A DNA stretch of 6,000 bases from Pseudomonadota bacterium (lineage in GTDB: Bacteria; Myxococcota; Myxococcia; Myxococcales; Myxococcaceae): assembly GCA_023424585.1 (NCBI GenBank), contig JAFADT010000112.1, forward strand, positions 1-6,000. The letters are read 5' to 3'. Made by a program: the position numbers and the translations under genes. Positions within the stretch are counted from its first letter, which is position 1; the number at the start of each line of letters is the position of its first letter. Below, piece by piece: positions 1-5,638 of the stretch. The notes under the pieces are model-generated. The model did not search any database and was not told where the DNA came from. It was given only the letters and a program-made list of their open reading frames with translations.

Positions 1-994
1 CCTGCGCGTAGTAGATGCGCTCCAGCAGCTTGCGCTGGTGGACGAGCGGCTTGTCGTACTTGTCCAGCCGCATGCCCTTGTGGCTGTAGGGCGTGTCCGC
101 GACGGTGGGGATGAAGCGCGCGTCGTCGCGCACCTCCCACCAGGTGAGGCCCAGCGCGGCCCTCGCCGCCACCGGCAGGAAGGGCCGGAGCGCGGGCACG
201 CCCGTGCGCAGGAAGGAGAAGACGTGCAGGCGCGTGGTGCGCGCCGTCTCCGGCACGAAGAAGATGTGCGCCTGCGTGATGAAGGGGCGCGGCGCTCCCG
301 AGGCCGCGGTCCAGCGGATCGTATAGGCGCTGCGCACCGGGTCGAAGCGCGTCACCCAGTCATTGTGGAAGACGTCTCCCTTGCCCACCGCGAGCAGGCG
401 CATGATGGGCGCGGGCCGCTGCGGGGCGCGGTAGTGCACCTCCGTGCGGTCGTCGTGGTTGTGCGCCTCGAACTCCACCGCTCCCGCCTGTGCGCCGCTC
501 CACCCCAGCCGGGTGTGGACGAAGGGCGTGTGCTCGTCCTCGCTGAAGTTGTCGAGCGCCACGTGCAGCGGCGCCTCGAACAGCGTGGAGAACGTCCCAC
601 CGAAGACGTAGTCGCCGCCGGCGAGCGCCGGCATCGCGGACTCCGGCGTGTCCGCGTGCGCGAGCCAGAGGTAGCCGTGGCGCTCCACCACCTGGAAGCT
701 CCGCGCCTCGCAGTGGCGCAGCTCCGGCTGGCTGGGGTTGACGCCGTGCCCTCGCGCGTCGAAGCGCCAGCCATGGTACGGGCACTGGAGCTGGCCCTCC
801 TTCGTCACGGTGCCCTTCGACAGCGGCGCGAAGCGGTGCGGGCACGCGTCCGACAGCGCCGCGGCCCTCCCGGAGGCGTCCCGGAAGAGCGCGTAGGCGT
901 GGCCCGCCAGCTCCACGCGGACGGGCTTGCGACGGAGCTGACGGGAGGGGAGCACCGGATGGAAATGCCGGACGACGTCGGGGGTAGGCTCCAT
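1..994 (-). CDS. Rieske [2Fe-2S] ring-hydroxylating oxygenase alpha-subunit homologue (partial, C-terminus beyond left edge)
   Basis: Reading the minus strand from ATG at 994 gives 331 residues open to the window edge; the 3' end is missing. The N-terminal Rieske domain has the cluster-binding pattern C-x-H-x17-C-x2-H (C51, H53, C71, H74, in CPHRFAPL and CPYHGW). The catalytic domain has NFSEDEH followed by TPFVH (N149, F150, E152, H155, H160), matching the family's mononuclear-iron motif, with E152 where many members have Asp. D290/D291 in WEVRDDARF is the likely third iron ligand. Such enzymes use O2 and electrons from a reductase/ferredoxin for hydroxylation, demethylation or desaturation; the substrate cannot be read from sequence. 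No reductase or ferredoxin gene lies in the window. The start is well fixed: the only in-frame upstream stretch, to a TGA at 1054-1052, has no ATG, GTG or TTG. There is no Shine-Dalgarno, suggesting a leaderless message. It is divergent from the DUF547 gene. Confidence 0.93.
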   Translation of the reverse strand, partial: MEPTPDVVRHFHPVLPSRQLRRKPVRVELAGHAYALFRDASGRAAALSDACPHRFAPLSKGTVTKEGQLQCPYHGWRFDARGHGVNPSQPELRHCEARSFQVVERHGYLWLAHADTPESAMPALAGGDYVFGGTFSTLFEAPLHVALDNFSEDEHTPFVHTRLGWSGAQAGAVEFEAHNHDDRTEVHYRAPQRPAPIMRLLAVGKGDVFHNDWVTRFDPVRSAYTIRWTAASGAPRPFITQAHIFFVPETARTTRLHVFSFLRTGVPALRPFLPVAARAALGLTWWEVRDDARFIPTVADTPYSHKGMRLDKYDKPLVHQRKLLERIYYAQ

Positions 995-1002
995 GCGCGG
1001 GC

Positions 1003-1008
1003 AGTATA
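1003..1008 (-). promoter_or_regulatory. -10-like hexamer TATACT, 8 nt from the oxygenase start
   Basis: On the minus strand TATACT (1008 to 1003) is followed by 8 nt and then the ATG at 994. It is an AT-rich island in very GC-rich DNA and close to the bacterial -10 consensus TATAAT. At usual spacing, transcription would begin at or next to the A of the ATG, giving a leaderless mRNA, which agrees with the missing Shine-Dalgarno. I see no TTGACA-like -35 at 16-18 nt. The promoter role is inferred. Confidence 0.45.
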
Positions 1009-1033
1009 GCGGCCCGTCGCTGCGGCCCCCGGC

Positions 1034-1058
1034 GGGGCTCGCGAGTGGGGCTCACGAG
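1034..1058. repeat. Imperfect tandem repeat GGGGCTCRCGAG in the divergent intergenic region
   Basis: Two 12-bp copies, 1034-1045 and 1047-1058, differ at one base and have a 13-bp period. The first copy contains the perfect palindrome CTCGCGAG; the second has CTCACGAG. They sit between the start codons of the divergent oxygenase and DUF547 genes, where a shared operator could lie. GC-rich repeats of this length can arise by chance here, so the operator role is only a suggestion. Confidence 0.3.
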
Positions 1059-1080
1059 GAGCCGAAGGGTGTGGGAGGCG

Positions 1081-1110
1081 GGCCCGGCGGGTGGCATAGA
1101 CTGCCGGGCC
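1081..1110. repeat. 8-bp perfect inverted repeat flanking the putative -10 of the DUF547 gene
   Basis: GGCCCGGC at 1081-1088 and its exact reverse complement GCCGGGCC at 1103-1110 are separated by 14 bp, giving 22 bp between equivalent positions (about two helical turns). The right arm ends directly against the GTG at 1111, and the spacer contains the -10-like TAGACT. It could be an operator. Pure G/C arms of 8 bp are expected fairly often in such DNA, so the weight is low. Confidence 0.25.
1097..1102 (+). promoter_or_regulatory. -10-like hexamer TAGACT, 8 nt from the DUF547 start
   Basis: TAGACT is followed by 8 nt and then GTG at 1111. This is the same geometry as TATACT before the divergent oxygenase ATG. 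No Shine-Dalgarno directly precedes 1111, so a leaderless transcript is plausible. No convincing -35 hexamer is visible upstream. If translation instead began at GTG 1069, this hexamer would be inside the coding sequence. Confidence 0.35.
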
Positions 1111-2004
1111 GTGAGCGCTCCCATCCCTTCCCGCCGCCGCGCGCGCTGGTTCACCGTGGCGCCCCTGGCCGTGCTGGTGGCGCTCGCCGTGGGAGCGGGC
1201 CTGTACGTGGGGGGCGCCCTGCCCGCGCCCGCGCCTCCGGCGGCCGGCCCCTTCGGCTACGCGGACTACGCGCAGGCGCTGAGCCACGTGCGCCCCAGCG
1301 GGGACCTGGACTTCGACGGCCTGTCGCGCGACCGCGCGGCGCTGGAGCGCTTCGTCGCGTCGCTCGCGGCGGTGTCGCCGCACCGCCAGCCGGAGCTGTT
1401 CCCCGCGCCCGAGGACGGGCTGGCGTACTGGCTCAACGCGTACAACGCGCTGGTGCTGATGCAGCTGGTGGAGCGCTATCCGGACGGCGTGGGCGCGTCC
1501 TGGTTCGGCGGCTTCTACTGGACCCACGCGTGGCCGGTGGGCGGCGAGCGGCTGACGCTGTATGCCCTGAAGCGGCGCATCCTCCTGGGCGAGTACGCGG
1601 ACCCGCGCGTGCACTTCGCCCTCTTCGAGGGGACGCGCGGCGGGCCCCGGCTGGACGGCGCGCCCTACCAGCCGGAGTTCCTGGACGCGCAGCTCAACGA
1701 CGCCAGCCGCCGGTACATGGGGGACGCGCGGCACGTGAAGCTGGAGGACAAGACCGTGCGCCTGGCGCGCCTGTTCCAGGAGCGGAAGCCGGACCTCCTC
1801 GCCGCGCTGCCGGAGGGCCGGGGTGGCAACGTGCTCCAGTTCGTCTGGGCCTTCCTGCCGGACGCCTGCGAGGAGCGCCCGGGCTGCGACACGCGCGGCG
1901 ACCTGGACCGCGCCTGCGGCCCCGACCTGGACAGGTGCCGCGTCGCCTTCATCCCCGAGGACACCTCGCTGCCGGACGCCGCGAACCCCGCCGAGCGGCG
2001 CTGA
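1111..2004 (+). CDS. DUF547-family membrane-anchored protein
   Basis: This encodes 297 residues from GTG 1111. An arginine-rich N-terminus (SRRRARW) precedes one hydrophobic segment at about residues 14-34, then an Ala/Pro linker, so the rest is probably extracytoplasmic. The body resembles DUF547: YWLNAYNALVLMQLV at 106-120 matches the family's FWINAYNAL block, and DPRVHFAL at 164-171 matches its DPRIHFAL block. Where members usually continue with a Cys-containing NCGA-x-SCPPL-like stretch, this protein has FEGTRGGPRL and no Cys. Four cysteines cluster near the end (C253, C259, C269, C276) and could form disulfides. Biochemical function is unknown. Start choice: GTG 1069 has a good GAGGAG at 7 nt and would add 14 residues. 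However, that stretch uses ATA and GGT codons unlike the gene, and 1111 gives a classic signal-anchor N-terminus and a -10-like box at leaderless spacing. The start is therefore moderately certain. The next gene begins 61 nt downstream. Confidence 0.87.
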   Translation: MSAPIPSRRRARWFTVAPLAVLVALAVGAGLYVGGALPAPAPPAAGPFGYADYAQALSHVRPSGDLDFDGLSRDRAALERFVASLAAVSPHRQPELFPAPEDGLAYWLNAYNALVLMQLVERYPDGVGASWFGGFYWTHAWPVGGERLTLYALKRRILLGEYADPRVHFALFEGTRGGPRLDGAPYQPEFLDAQLNDASRRYMGDARHVKLEDKTVRLARLFQERKPDLLAALPEGRGGNVLQFVWAFLPDACEERPGCDTRGDLDRACGPDLDRCRVAFIPEDTSLPDAANPAERR

Positions 2005-2020
2005 CCGGGCCCAGCTCGGC

Positions 2021-2056
2021 TAGCGTCCCGCCTCGCGTGGACGGACACGCGGGAGG
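2021..2056 (+). promoter_or_regulatory. Leader of the BNR-repeat gene: TAGCGT -10-like hexamer and GGGAGG ribosome binding site
   Basis: GGGAGG at 2051-2056 lies 9 nt before ATG 2066 and is a good Shine-Dalgarno. TAGCGT at 2021-2026 fits a loose TAnnnT -10 pattern and would give a leader of about 30 nt, but it has no clear -35 and may be chance. The in-frame stop TAG at 2021-2023, with no start codon between it and 2066, makes ATG 2066 the only available start. Read-through from the DUF547 gene is equally possible. Confidence 0.4.
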
Positions 2057-2065
2057 CACCGGGAC

Positions 2066-3130
2066 ATGACGACGGGAGCGGTGTGGCTGGCGACGTGGCT
2101 GGCCCTGGGGAGCGCGGACATGCAGTGGGAGCCGCAGGCGAGCGGGACGACGGTGCGCCTGCGCGGCGTGAGCGCGGTGGACGGCCGCGTGGCGTGGGCC
2201 AGCGGCGACAAGGGCACCGTCGTGCGCACCACGGATGGCGGCGCGACGTGGACAAGGGTCCCCGTGCCGGACGCGGAGGCGTTGGACTTCCGCGACGTGG
2301 ACGCCTTCAGCGACCGCACGGCCTATGTGCTGTCCATCGGCGCGGGTGACAGGTCGCGCATCTACAAGACGACGGACGGGGGCGCGCACTGGACGCGCCA
2401 GTTCACCAACACCCGGCCTGGAGCCTTCTTCAACGGCATGGCCTTCTGGGACGAACAGCACGGCGTCGCGTTCAGCGACCCCGTGGACGGGCACTTCGTC
2501 GTCATCACCACCGAGGACGGCGGCGCGACGTGGAAGCCCGTGCCCGAAGGAGCGCTGCCCGCCGCGCTCGCGGGGGAGGCCGGCTTCGCGGCCAGCGGCA
2601 CGAGCATCGCCGTCCATGGCACGTCCCACGTCTGGTTCGGGCTGGGGGGCTCCGTGGCGCGCGTGCTGCACTCGGCGGACCGGGGCAAGACGTGGAGCGT
2701 CGCCCCGACGCCGCTGGCCACGGGGGAGGGCGCGGGGGTGTTCTCGCTGTACTTCTGGAGCCCGAAGGCGGGCATCGCGGTGGGCGGCGACTACAAGCAG
2801 CCGGAGGTGAAGACGGGCACCGCGGCGCTCACCCTGGACGGGGCCAGGCGCAGGTGGACCGTGCCGGAGAAGGGGCTCGGGGGCTACCGCTCCTGCGTCG
2901 CGCCGCTCACGCGCGAGAAGAAGCCGTGGCTCATCGCCGTGGGGCCCACGGGCTCGGACGTGTCGAAGGACTCGGGCAGGACGTGGGCGCCGCTGGACCG
3001 CGCGGGCTTCCACGCCGTGTCCACGCCGCCGCGCACGCGGGACACCGCCTGGGCGGTGGGCGAGGAGGGGCGCATCGCGAAGCTGCGCCTCACGGACGCG
3101 GCGCCGGCTCCGAAGCCGGAGCCCCCGTAG
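2066..3130 (+). CDS. BNR/Asp-box repeat beta-propeller protein (Ycf48-like/sialidase-fold), probably exported
   Basis: This encodes 354 residues. Asp-box motifs (S/T-x-D-x-G-x-x-W) occur at TTDGGATW (55-62), TTDGGAHW (102-109), TEDGGATW (149-156), SADRGKTW (203-210) and SKDSGRTW (300-307). A degenerate copy, TLDGARRRW, is at 256-264. Spacing of roughly 45-55 residues indicates a beta-propeller of about six or seven blades. The N-terminus (AVWLATWLALGSA, residues 5-17) looks like a short signal peptide with likely cleavage after A17, although it lacks the usual basic n-region. The tail is Pro/Ala-rich (APAPKPEPP). Asp boxes are structural turns, so the fold does not give an activity. Annotators often call such proteins glycosyl hydrolase, Ycf48-like or oxidoreductase. 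I see nothing supporting true sialidase catalysis, and a photosystem assembly role makes no sense in this setting. It is convergent with the sugar kinase gene and possibly co-transcribed with the DUF547 gene. Confidence 0.9.
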   Translation: MTTGAVWLATWLALGSADMQWEPQASGTTVRLRGVSAVDGRVAWASGDKGTVVRTTDGGATWTRVPVPDAEALDFRDVDAFSDRTAYVLSIGAGDRSRIYKTTDGGAHWTRQFTNTRPGAFFNGMAFWDEQHGVAFSDPVDGHFVVITTEDGGATWKPVPEGALPAALAGEAGFAASGTSIAVHGTSHVWFGLGGSVARVLHSADRGKTWSVAPTPLATGEGAGVFSLYFWSPKAGIAVGGDYKQPEVKTGTAALTLDGARRRWTVPEKGLGGYRSCVAPLTREKKPWLIAVGPTGSDVSKDSGRTWAPLDRAGFHAVSTPPRTRDTAWAVGEEGRIAKLRLTDAAPAPKPEPP

Positions 3131-3134
3131 CCCT

Positions 3135-3173
3135 CCGCGTGGCGCGGGGAGAGGCCCCCGCGCCGGGGGCTTC
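3135..3173. terminator. Bidirectional GC-rich hairpins between convergent genes
   Basis: Two inverted repeats fill the 41-nt gap between the BNR-gene stop (TAG 3128-3130) and the kinase stop (TGA, 3174-3172). The first is CCGCG-TGG-CGCGG at 3135-3147. The stronger is GCCCCCG-CGC-CGGGGGC at 3154-3170, extendable through a G/T position to 3151-3173 and into the kinase stop codon. Neither is followed by a T-run on either strand, so an intrinsic terminator of the classical type is not shown. Its position between convergent genes makes a shared transcription end likely. Confidence 0.6.
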
Positions 3174-4104
3174 ACTTCACCAGCAGCGCCGCGCCGATGA
3201 GGCCGCTGTCGTCGCCCAGCTCCGCGTCGGCGATGAGCAGGCCCTCGCGCGACACGCGGGATGACCACTGCTGCACGCCGTCCAGCACCTGGCGCTTGAT
3301 GCCCGGGCAGTGCGTCAGCACGCCGCCGCCCAGCACCAGCCGCGACGGGTTGAGCACCGTCACCTGGTTGGCCACCGCGAGCGCCAGGAAGTGCGCCGCG
3401 CGGTCGTGGATCTCCCGGGCCTTCGCGTCCCCCGCCTCCGCCGCCGTCTCCAGCGTCACCGGGGTGATGCTGTCCGCGTCGTCGTTCGTCAGCCGCTCCA
3501 GCACGCGCGAGCCGCCCGACGCCATCAGCTCCTTCGTCTGCGCGATGAGGTTGTGGCCGCCCGCATACGCCTCCAGGCAGCCGTGCTCGCCGCAGCCGCA
3601 CAGCCGGCCGCCGGGCACCACCTTGATGTGGCCCAGCTCGCCCGCCACGCCGCCGCCGCCGTGCACCAGCCGCCCGTCCGCGACGATGGCGCTGCCCACG
3701 CCGGAGCCCACGAACACCACGTAGATGTCCTGGGCCCCGCGGCCCGCGCCCGCGTGCAATTCACCCCACGCCGCCGCGGACAGGTCGTTCACCACCTTCA
3801 CGTCGTAGCCCAACCGCTTCGTGAGCAGCTGGGCCAGCGGCACGTCCCGCCAGCCCAGGTTGGGCGCCACGGAGATGACGCCCGTGTCCTTGTGGATCTG
3901 CCCGGCCGCGCCCACGCCGCAGCCGTCCACCTTCACCCCGCCCTTCTTCACCGCCTCCTCCGCCGCCTGGGCGATGGTCTCCACCACGCCCTGCGGCTTG
4001 CGGTCCTGCACCGCGACCTTGGCGCTCGCGAGGATGACACCCTTCCCATCCACCACCGCGGCCCGGGCGAACGTCCCGCCCAGGTCGATTCCCAGCGTCG
4101 GCAT
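3172..4104 (-). CDS. ROK-family sugar kinase, probable glucokinase
   Basis: This encodes 310 residues, normal for a ROK kinase. The N-terminal phosphate-binding loop is DLGGT (7-11). The catalytic Asp lies in VVNDLSAAAWGE (N106, D107). The glycine-rich ROK segment GSGVGSAI (133-140) leads into GELGH (155-159), where E156 and H159 are expected to contact sugar and zinc. The zinc-binding element CGCGEHGCLEAYAG (169-182) supplies C169, C171 and C176 with H159; E178 is a further sugar ligand in glucokinases. LVLGGGVL (256-263) is the C-terminal nucleotide-site region. The expected reaction is ATP-dependent phosphorylation of glucose to glucose-6-phosphate in the cytoplasm. Other hexoses such as mannose or N-acetylmannosamine cannot be excluded, and no DNA-binding domain is present, so it is not a ROK repressor. 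Start ATG 4104 has a strong AAGGGAGGGAG ribosome site just upstream. It is the second gene of an operon with the phosphomutase. Confidence 0.94.
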   Translation of the reverse strand: MPTLGIDLGGTFARAAVVDGKGVILASAKVAVQDRKPQGVVETIAQAAEEAVKKGGVKVDGCGVGAAGQIHKDTGVISVAPNLGWRDVPLAQLLTKRLGYDVKVVNDLSAAAWGELHAGAGRGAQDIYVVFVGSGVGSAIVADGRLVHGGGGVAGELGHIKVVPGGRLCGCGEHGCLEAYAGGHNLIAQTKELMASGGSRVLERLTNDDADSITPVTLETAAEAGDAKAREIHDRAAHFLALAVANQVTVLNPSRLVLGGGVLTHCPGIKRQVLDGVQQWSSRVSREGLLIADAELGDDSGLIGAALLVK

Positions 4105-4105
4105 G

Positions 4106-4148
4106 CTCCCTCCCTTACGTGCGTCTGCTTCGCGTGGACCGCCGGCGG
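4106..4148 (-). promoter_or_regulatory. Ribosome binding site and operon gap before the sugar kinase
   Basis: The 45-nt gap after the phosphomutase stop holds AAGGGAGGGAG (4116 to 4106 on the minus strand), a strong Shine-Dalgarno about 4-5 nt from ATG 4104. The 10-bp palindrome CCGCCGGCGG at 4139-4148 directly follows the phosphomutase stop, but it has no loop and no T-run, so I do not read it as a terminator. No -10-like hexamer is evident. Co-transcription with the phosphomutase is the simplest reading. Confidence 0.6.
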
Positions 4149-4149
4149 C

Positions 4150-5520
4150 TCAGGCGCCGACGTCCTTCTGCGCCTGGGCGACCGTCTTCTCGATGAGCGC
4201 CTGGATCTCCTTCACGCGGGCCTCCGTGCTGGCCTCGTAGCGCAGCACCAGGATGGGCTGCGTGTTCGACGCGCGGATGAGCCCCCAGCCGTCCGGGAAC
4301 GTCACGCGCACGCCGTCCACGTCCACCACCTTGTGGCCCGCGTCGCGCAAGAGCTCCGTGGCGCGCTTCACCATGGAGAACTTCTTCTCCTCCGTCGTGT
4401 CGAAGCGCAGCTCGGGGCTGGCGAAGGTCTTCGGCACGTCGGAGAGCAGCTGCGACATGGCCTGCTTCTCGTGCGTCAGGATCTCCAGCAGGCGCGCGGA
4501 CGCGTACACCGCGTCGTCGAAGCCGAAGTAGCGGTGCTTGAAGAAGATGTGGCCGCTCATCTCGCCGGCCAGCTCCGCGTGCTCCTCCTTCATCTTCGAC
4601 TTGATGAGCGAGTGGCCCGCCTTCCACATCACCGGCTTGCCGCCGTGCTTCGCGATGTCGTCGTACATCGTGTAGCTGCACTTCACCTCGCCGATGATGG
4701 CCGCGCCCGGGGCCTCCTTCAGCACGTAGCGGCTGAAGAGCACCATCAGCTGGTCACCCCAGAGCACGTTGCCCTGGTCGTCGATGACGCCGATGCGGTC
4801 GCTGTCGCCGTCATACGCGATGCCCACCTCCGCCTTGACCTCCTTCACCTTCTTGATGAGGTCCTGGAGGTTCTCCACCACCGTGGGGTCCGGGTGGTGG
4901 TTGGGGAAGTCCGCGTCCATCTCGCAGTACAGGGGCACCACGTCGAAGCCCATGCTCTCGAACAGGGGCACCGCGATGGCGCCGCCCGTGCCGTTGCCCG
5001 CGTCGATGACGATCTTCATCCCCTTGCGGCCCACCTTCACCGTCTGGCGGATGAAGTGGTTGTAGGGCGTGATGATGTCGAAGGGCGTCACCTTGCCGGG
5101 CTTGTTGGAGGACGCGAAGTCCCGGGCCTCGATGAGCCGGCGCAGCTCCTTGATTTCCGGGCCGTGGAAGGTCGTCTTGCCCGCGCCGATCTTGAAGCCG
5201 TTGAACTCCTTCGGGTTGTGGCTGCCGGTGATCATCGCCAGGCCGTCCACGGGCAGCGTGTTCGCCGCGAAGTAGGTCAGCGGCGTCGGCACCACGCCCA
5301 CGTCGTAGACGTCCAGGCCGGTGGTGGTGAGGCCCTTCGCGAGCGCGTCGCGGAAGCGCGTGGAGGACTCGCGGCAGTCGCGGCCCACCACGATGGAGGT
5401 GCCGCCCTTGCGGCGGATCATGGTGCCCAGGCCCAGGCCCAGCAGCTCCACCACCTCGGTGGTGAGGTCCTTGTCCACCAGACCTCGAATGTCGTACTCG
5501 CGGAAGATGTGCGCGTTCAT
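4150..5520 (-). CDS. Phosphomannomutase/phosphoglucomutase (alpha-D-phosphohexomutase, AlgC/ManB type)
   Basis: This encodes 456 residues from ATG 5520, close to the 463 of Pseudomonas AlgC. All four active-site elements are intact and in order. They are the phosphoserine loop TGSHNP (98-103, S100), the metal-binding loop DGDSDR (237-242, with Ser where AlgC has Gly), the sugar-specificity loop GEMSGH (319-324, typical of bifunctional PMM/PGM enzymes) and the phosphate-binding loop RASNTQP (416-422). The N-terminal FREYDIRG (6-13) is the usual family opening. It interconverts mannose- or glucose-6-phosphate and the 1-phosphates, using a glucose-1,6-bisphosphate intermediate, and feeds nucleotide-sugar and polysaccharide synthesis. 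The start at 5520 has a weak GGGGA at 7 nt. An in-frame GTG at 5577 would add 19 residues, but with codons (GTT, CCT, ACT) unlike the gene, so I prefer 5520. It is the first gene of an operon with the downstream sugar kinase. Confidence 0.96.
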   Translation of the reverse strand: MNAHIFREYDIRGLVDKDLTTEVVELLGLGLGTMIRRKGGTSIVVGRDCRESSTRFRDALAKGLTTTGLDVYDVGVVPTPLTYFAANTLPVDGLAMITGSHNPKEFNGFKIGAGKTTFHGPEIKELRRLIEARDFASSNKPGKVTPFDIITPYNHFIRQTVKVGRKGMKIVIDAGNGTGGAIAVPLFESMGFDVVPLYCEMDADFPNHHPDPTVVENLQDLIKKVKEVKAEVGIAYDGDSDRIGVIDDQGNVLWGDQLMVLFSRYVLKEAPGAAIIGEVKCSYTMYDDIAKHGGKPVMWKAGHSLIKSKMKEEHAELAGEMSGHIFFKHRYFGFDDAVYASARLLEILTHEKQAMSQLLSDVPKTFASPELRFDTTEEKKFSMVKRATELLRDAGHKVVDVDGVRVTFPDGWGLIRASNTQPILVLRYEASTEARVKEIQALIEKTVAQAQKDVGA

Positions 5521-5574
5521 GGCAGTGTCCCCGCCCTCGACAGGAACCGGGAGGGCGTAGCGGAAGGCGTCGGA

Positions 5575-5580
5575 CACTAC
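5575..5580 (-). promoter_or_regulatory. Possible -10 hexamer TAGTGT upstream of the phosphomutase operon
   Basis: TAGTGT on the minus strand (5580 to 5575) fits a loose TAnnnT pattern and would give a leader of about 50 nt before ATG 5520. No matching -35 is visible. It overlaps the alternative GTG start at 5577. The assignment is weak, but this is the most promoter-like hexamer I see in 5521-5688. Confidence 0.25.
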
Positions 5581-5609
5581 ACGAGGGGAGCCGGGGGCTG
5601 CACACGCCC

Positions 5610-5638
5610 GAACGCACCCGGCTGACTGTTGAACGCAC
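5610..5638. repeat. Direct repeat GAACGCAC, two copies 21 bp apart, upstream of the phosphomutase operon
   Basis: Identical 8-mers at 5610-5617 and 5631-5638 (GTGCGTTC on the operon's sense strand) lie 90-118 nt upstream of the phosphomutase ATG. The 21-bp period is two helical turns, so both copies face the same side of DNA, as in tandem activator or regulator sites. The match is short and could be coincidental. Confidence 0.3.

Noticed and set aside
38..1009. Long plus-strand open frame of 323 codons opposite the oxygenase
   Set aside because: Arg/Val/Gly-rich composition with no recognisable domain; it is the antisense shadow of the minus-strand Rieske oxygenase, which carries complete cluster-binding and iron-binding motifs.
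1045..1110. Upstream GTG starts for the DUF547 gene at 1045 and 1069
   Set aside because: GTG 1045 has no ribosome site. GTG 1069 has GAGGAG at 7 nt and remains possible, but the added residues use ATA and GGT codons atypical of the gene and displace the basic n-region from the N-terminus.
993..2069. Plus-strand open frame of 358 codons overlapping the DUF547 gene
   Set aside because: Proline/arginine/glycine-rich out-of-frame shadow. The other frame carries DUF547 motifs and normal third-position bias.
2237..2534. 16-bp exact DNA repeat (2237-2252 and 2519-2534)
   Set aside because: Both copies encode the same Asp-box residues (GGATW), so the repeat is explained by the protein's propeller motif.
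1949..3601. Minus-strand open frame of 550 codons antisense to the BNR gene and overlapping the kinase in another frame
   Set aside because: Arg/Gly/Ala-rich shadow with no domain signal; it covers parts of three real genes.
5521..5577. GTG 5577 as the phosphomutase start, adding 19 residues
   Set aside because: The extension has codons unlike the gene and no ribosome site, while ATG 5520 begins directly at the conserved N-terminal block of the family.
3310..5625. Plus-strand open frame of 771 codons antisense to the kinase and phosphomutase
   Set aside because: His/Arg/Val-rich low-complexity translation spanning two unrelated genes and their gap. Antisense frames stay open easily in DNA this GC-rich, and the minus-strand frames have full active-site motifs.
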